This document shows, in pieces, positions 60,568 through 64,000 of a stretch of 64,000 nt of DNA. Below the pieces are notes generated by a model. It was not told the origin of the DNA, did not search any database, and worked only from the letters and a program-made list of their open reading frames with translations. Made by a program: the position numbers and the translations under genes. The stretch is from Limanda limanda (taxonomy: Eukaryota; Chordata; Actinopteri; Pleuronectiformes; Pleuronectidae), in the NCBI RefSeq assembly GCF_963576545.1, contig NC_083646.1, positions 18,067,461 through 18,131,460 on the forward strand. Direction: 5' to 3'. Within the stretch, counting starts at the first letter, position 1, and each line of letters starts with the position of its first letter.

Positions 60568-61402
60568 GCTTCTGATATAGTTCTATAATTGATGAAGATC
60601 ACATTGCAATAATTATTGATATTGTTGTGTTATGCCCACTCCTAAACTGAACTGTTGGTAAAATGGTATTTTTAAAAACAGATGTATATTATACTTATAT
60701 TTCCAGCAGAAATGTTTCATATCGTTTGTACCCTCCAACCCATGTGATTGACATGCAGGAAAAATTTGTTGGTCATGACACATTATATTGTGTATAACCA
60801 GTTGGTTGTGGACATAAACTGCAGACACAGACTTGTAAACAATTTTTTTTTTTATTTGGGCAGTCTGTCAACGAGGGGAAAAGAATCCACAACCCGTGTG
60901 ACCCGGCGCTCAGCATCTCGCCCGGCTGATTGGCAGTAATGCTATTTAATCAAATGTCAAACAGCACAGGTTTATGATGCACAGGCCAACCTTTGAATCG
61001 CAATGCTTCAAGTCAATGGAATTTGTGAGCGGAGGCAAACAAACATACGGAAACACACATGGTTACACACAGAGATACACATATGTGCGCTGAATGCATT
61101 TCCTGAGCTTTTGAGTCAATAATTTTGATATCAGAAATACTATTCTGTCCATTCGGCATTTGTGTGAGTCAGCATGTGTGTGTGTGTGTGTGTGTGTGAA
61201 GGGAAAAAGTTATCACTCCAACGTCTTGTTTATGTGCTTGTCATTTATTTGCTGTCTGCAGAATATATCCGGGGAAATATTCGCACATTTCCAACCAACA
61301 CCACCACCCCCGCCTCCCTGCCATTTCAGAAATAATTGGCCAGTTCCTTGTGCTGAGCCGACCGATTTTTTTTTTCTTCCACGTGCAACAGAGCTGCCAA
61401 AC

Positions 61403-62860
<1,458 letters not shown>

Positions 62861-62865
62861 ACAGA

Positions 62866-62893
<28 letters not shown>
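62866..62893. repeat. (CA)n microsatellite
   Basis: Short CA tract, followed at 63040-63300 by a purine-rich degenerate zone. Confidence 0.85.
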
Positions 62894-62896
<3 letters not shown>

Positions 62897-63529
62897 GTCA
62901 TGCCTAAAAGTGAAGAGTTGCTTAAACGATCCCCCACAAGCAGCAGTAATGAAATATCTCCAGTGTGCATTCTGATCAGGAGAGAAGAGGCACAAGCTGG
63001 CAGGGTTAATGGGCCCCATTCCACTTAAATACCATATGAGTGACTCTGGGGAAACAGAGATGGAGAAATGGAGGGAGAGCAGGAGGGAAAGAAAAGGGGG
63101 GGGGTGAAGCACTGTGACTGAAAGATGTAATAAAACAGAGAAGGAAGGACAGTTGATATGATGTAGAAAGACAAATAGAGGGAATATAGAAAGAAGGAAA
63201 GAAAGAAAGAGGTTGGGAGGGCGTGAAAGATGATGAATAATAGAGGTGGGATGTAGAGATAGATGTGTACACGATGGAGGAAGATGGAGGAGAAGAGAAA
63301 GTGTGAGAATCAATCGTTAAAAGTAACAGGTTGTAATTAAAATAAAAATAAATTGATTGAAATCACATATTAGCAAAGCAGATTTAGATTTTGGAATCTG
63401 ATTTCGGAATGAGCAGCAGTTTGAGAATTGTACGAATGCTGGAAAATCTGGTTGCATGAGCATTAGTGTGTGACTGTATACATGTGCCGGTGCAAGTGAG
63501 TCAATACATAAGGTCACTGTCCATTAGAG

Positions 63530-63690
63530 TGAGCCATGTCTTCTGGAGCTGTTGCTCATGAAGGGATCGAGTGTCACTTGAAGGGATGCCCCTCATCTCC
63601 CTGCCAATAAGACTCAGAGCGTTAGCTGCAGGTGATTATTGGCTGGACACTGTCTAATCATTGTCAGGCACTGTATTCCATATAATACAA
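63530..63690. promoter_or_regulatory. candidate conserved non-coding element
   Basis: Unique block with GTGTCACTTGAAGGGATGCC, CTGCCAATAAGACTCAGAG and CAGGTGATTATTGGCTGG (E-box CAGGTG beside a CCAAT-type site). Inferred. Confidence 0.3.
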
Positions 63691-64000
63691 AAAAAAGCAG
63701 ATTAGTTCTAAACCCCTGAATTAACTATTTATGCAAATGTTTAAAATGCTTTTTCTTCTGAATCTGACTTTGTAACTGGTTTAGTGAAATTAAAACAATT
63801 AACCTAACTCTTCTATAGCGAATGGCGATGGAAGCGATGTTTAAGGATCATCAGAGATTTCAAGAATAATGTTCTGGCGTGTATAAAGTCGTAATTGAGA
63901 AGAAAATTGTAATGTTGTGAGAATAAAGTCGTAACTTAATGAGACAAAGAAATTCATAATTTAAAAGAAAGTTGGGGGGAAATAGCAATCAGGTGGAATT

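Overview
The window looks like a piece of a ray-finned fish (teleost, probably percomorph-like) nuclear genome. The evidence is a spliced vertebrate-type homeobox gene, very abundant (CA)n/(GA)n/(CT)n microsatellites, diverged dispersed repeats of kinds I recognise from fish genomes, an AT-rich background, and no bacterial-style gene packing. I see no rRNA, tRNA, CRISPR or viral genes.

Only one protein-coding gene can be supported: a complete Iroquois-class TALE homeobox gene, irx4, on the minus strand. Its coding sequence runs from the ATG at 29932 to the TAA ending at 23790. It has five coding exons (29888-29932, 28718-28969, 27774-27880, 25810-26120, 23790-24517), all with GT/AG junctions and matching phases, and predicts a 480-residue protein. 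The N-terminus, homeodomain exon and C-terminal tail match the IRX4 subgroup. I cannot decide between irx4a and irx4b.

Layout. 1-23.3 kb: non-coding DNA 3' of irx4, with microsatellites, SINE-like and other dispersed repeats, and several repeat-poor blocks that read like conserved non-coding elements, the strongest at about 21.76-22.33 kb. 23.3-30.4 kb: irx4 with a candidate poly(A) signal, an intron 3 block that may be regulatory, and a candidate promoter with two CRE-type sites. 30.4-64 kb: non-coding DNA 5' of irx4, with a POU/homeodomain motif-rich block at 30.5-30.8 kb, more candidate enhancers, long CT/CA/TTA/G tracts, and several duplicated repeat modules.

A single developmental regulator inside more than 60 kb of non-coding DNA is what is expected of an Iroquois regulatory landscape, where enhancers are spread over the intergenic space and the neighbours irx2/irx1 lie outside the window. 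All enhancer calls here are inference from motif content and lack of repeats. They need cross-species alignment. I found no convincing new gene system. The most unusual items are a perfect 22-bp inverted repeat beside a SINE-like copy, a pair of unclassified repeats 25 kb apart, a duplicated ~150-bp module, a perfect DR1 nuclear-receptor site and a perfect inverted pair of TCF/LEF sites.
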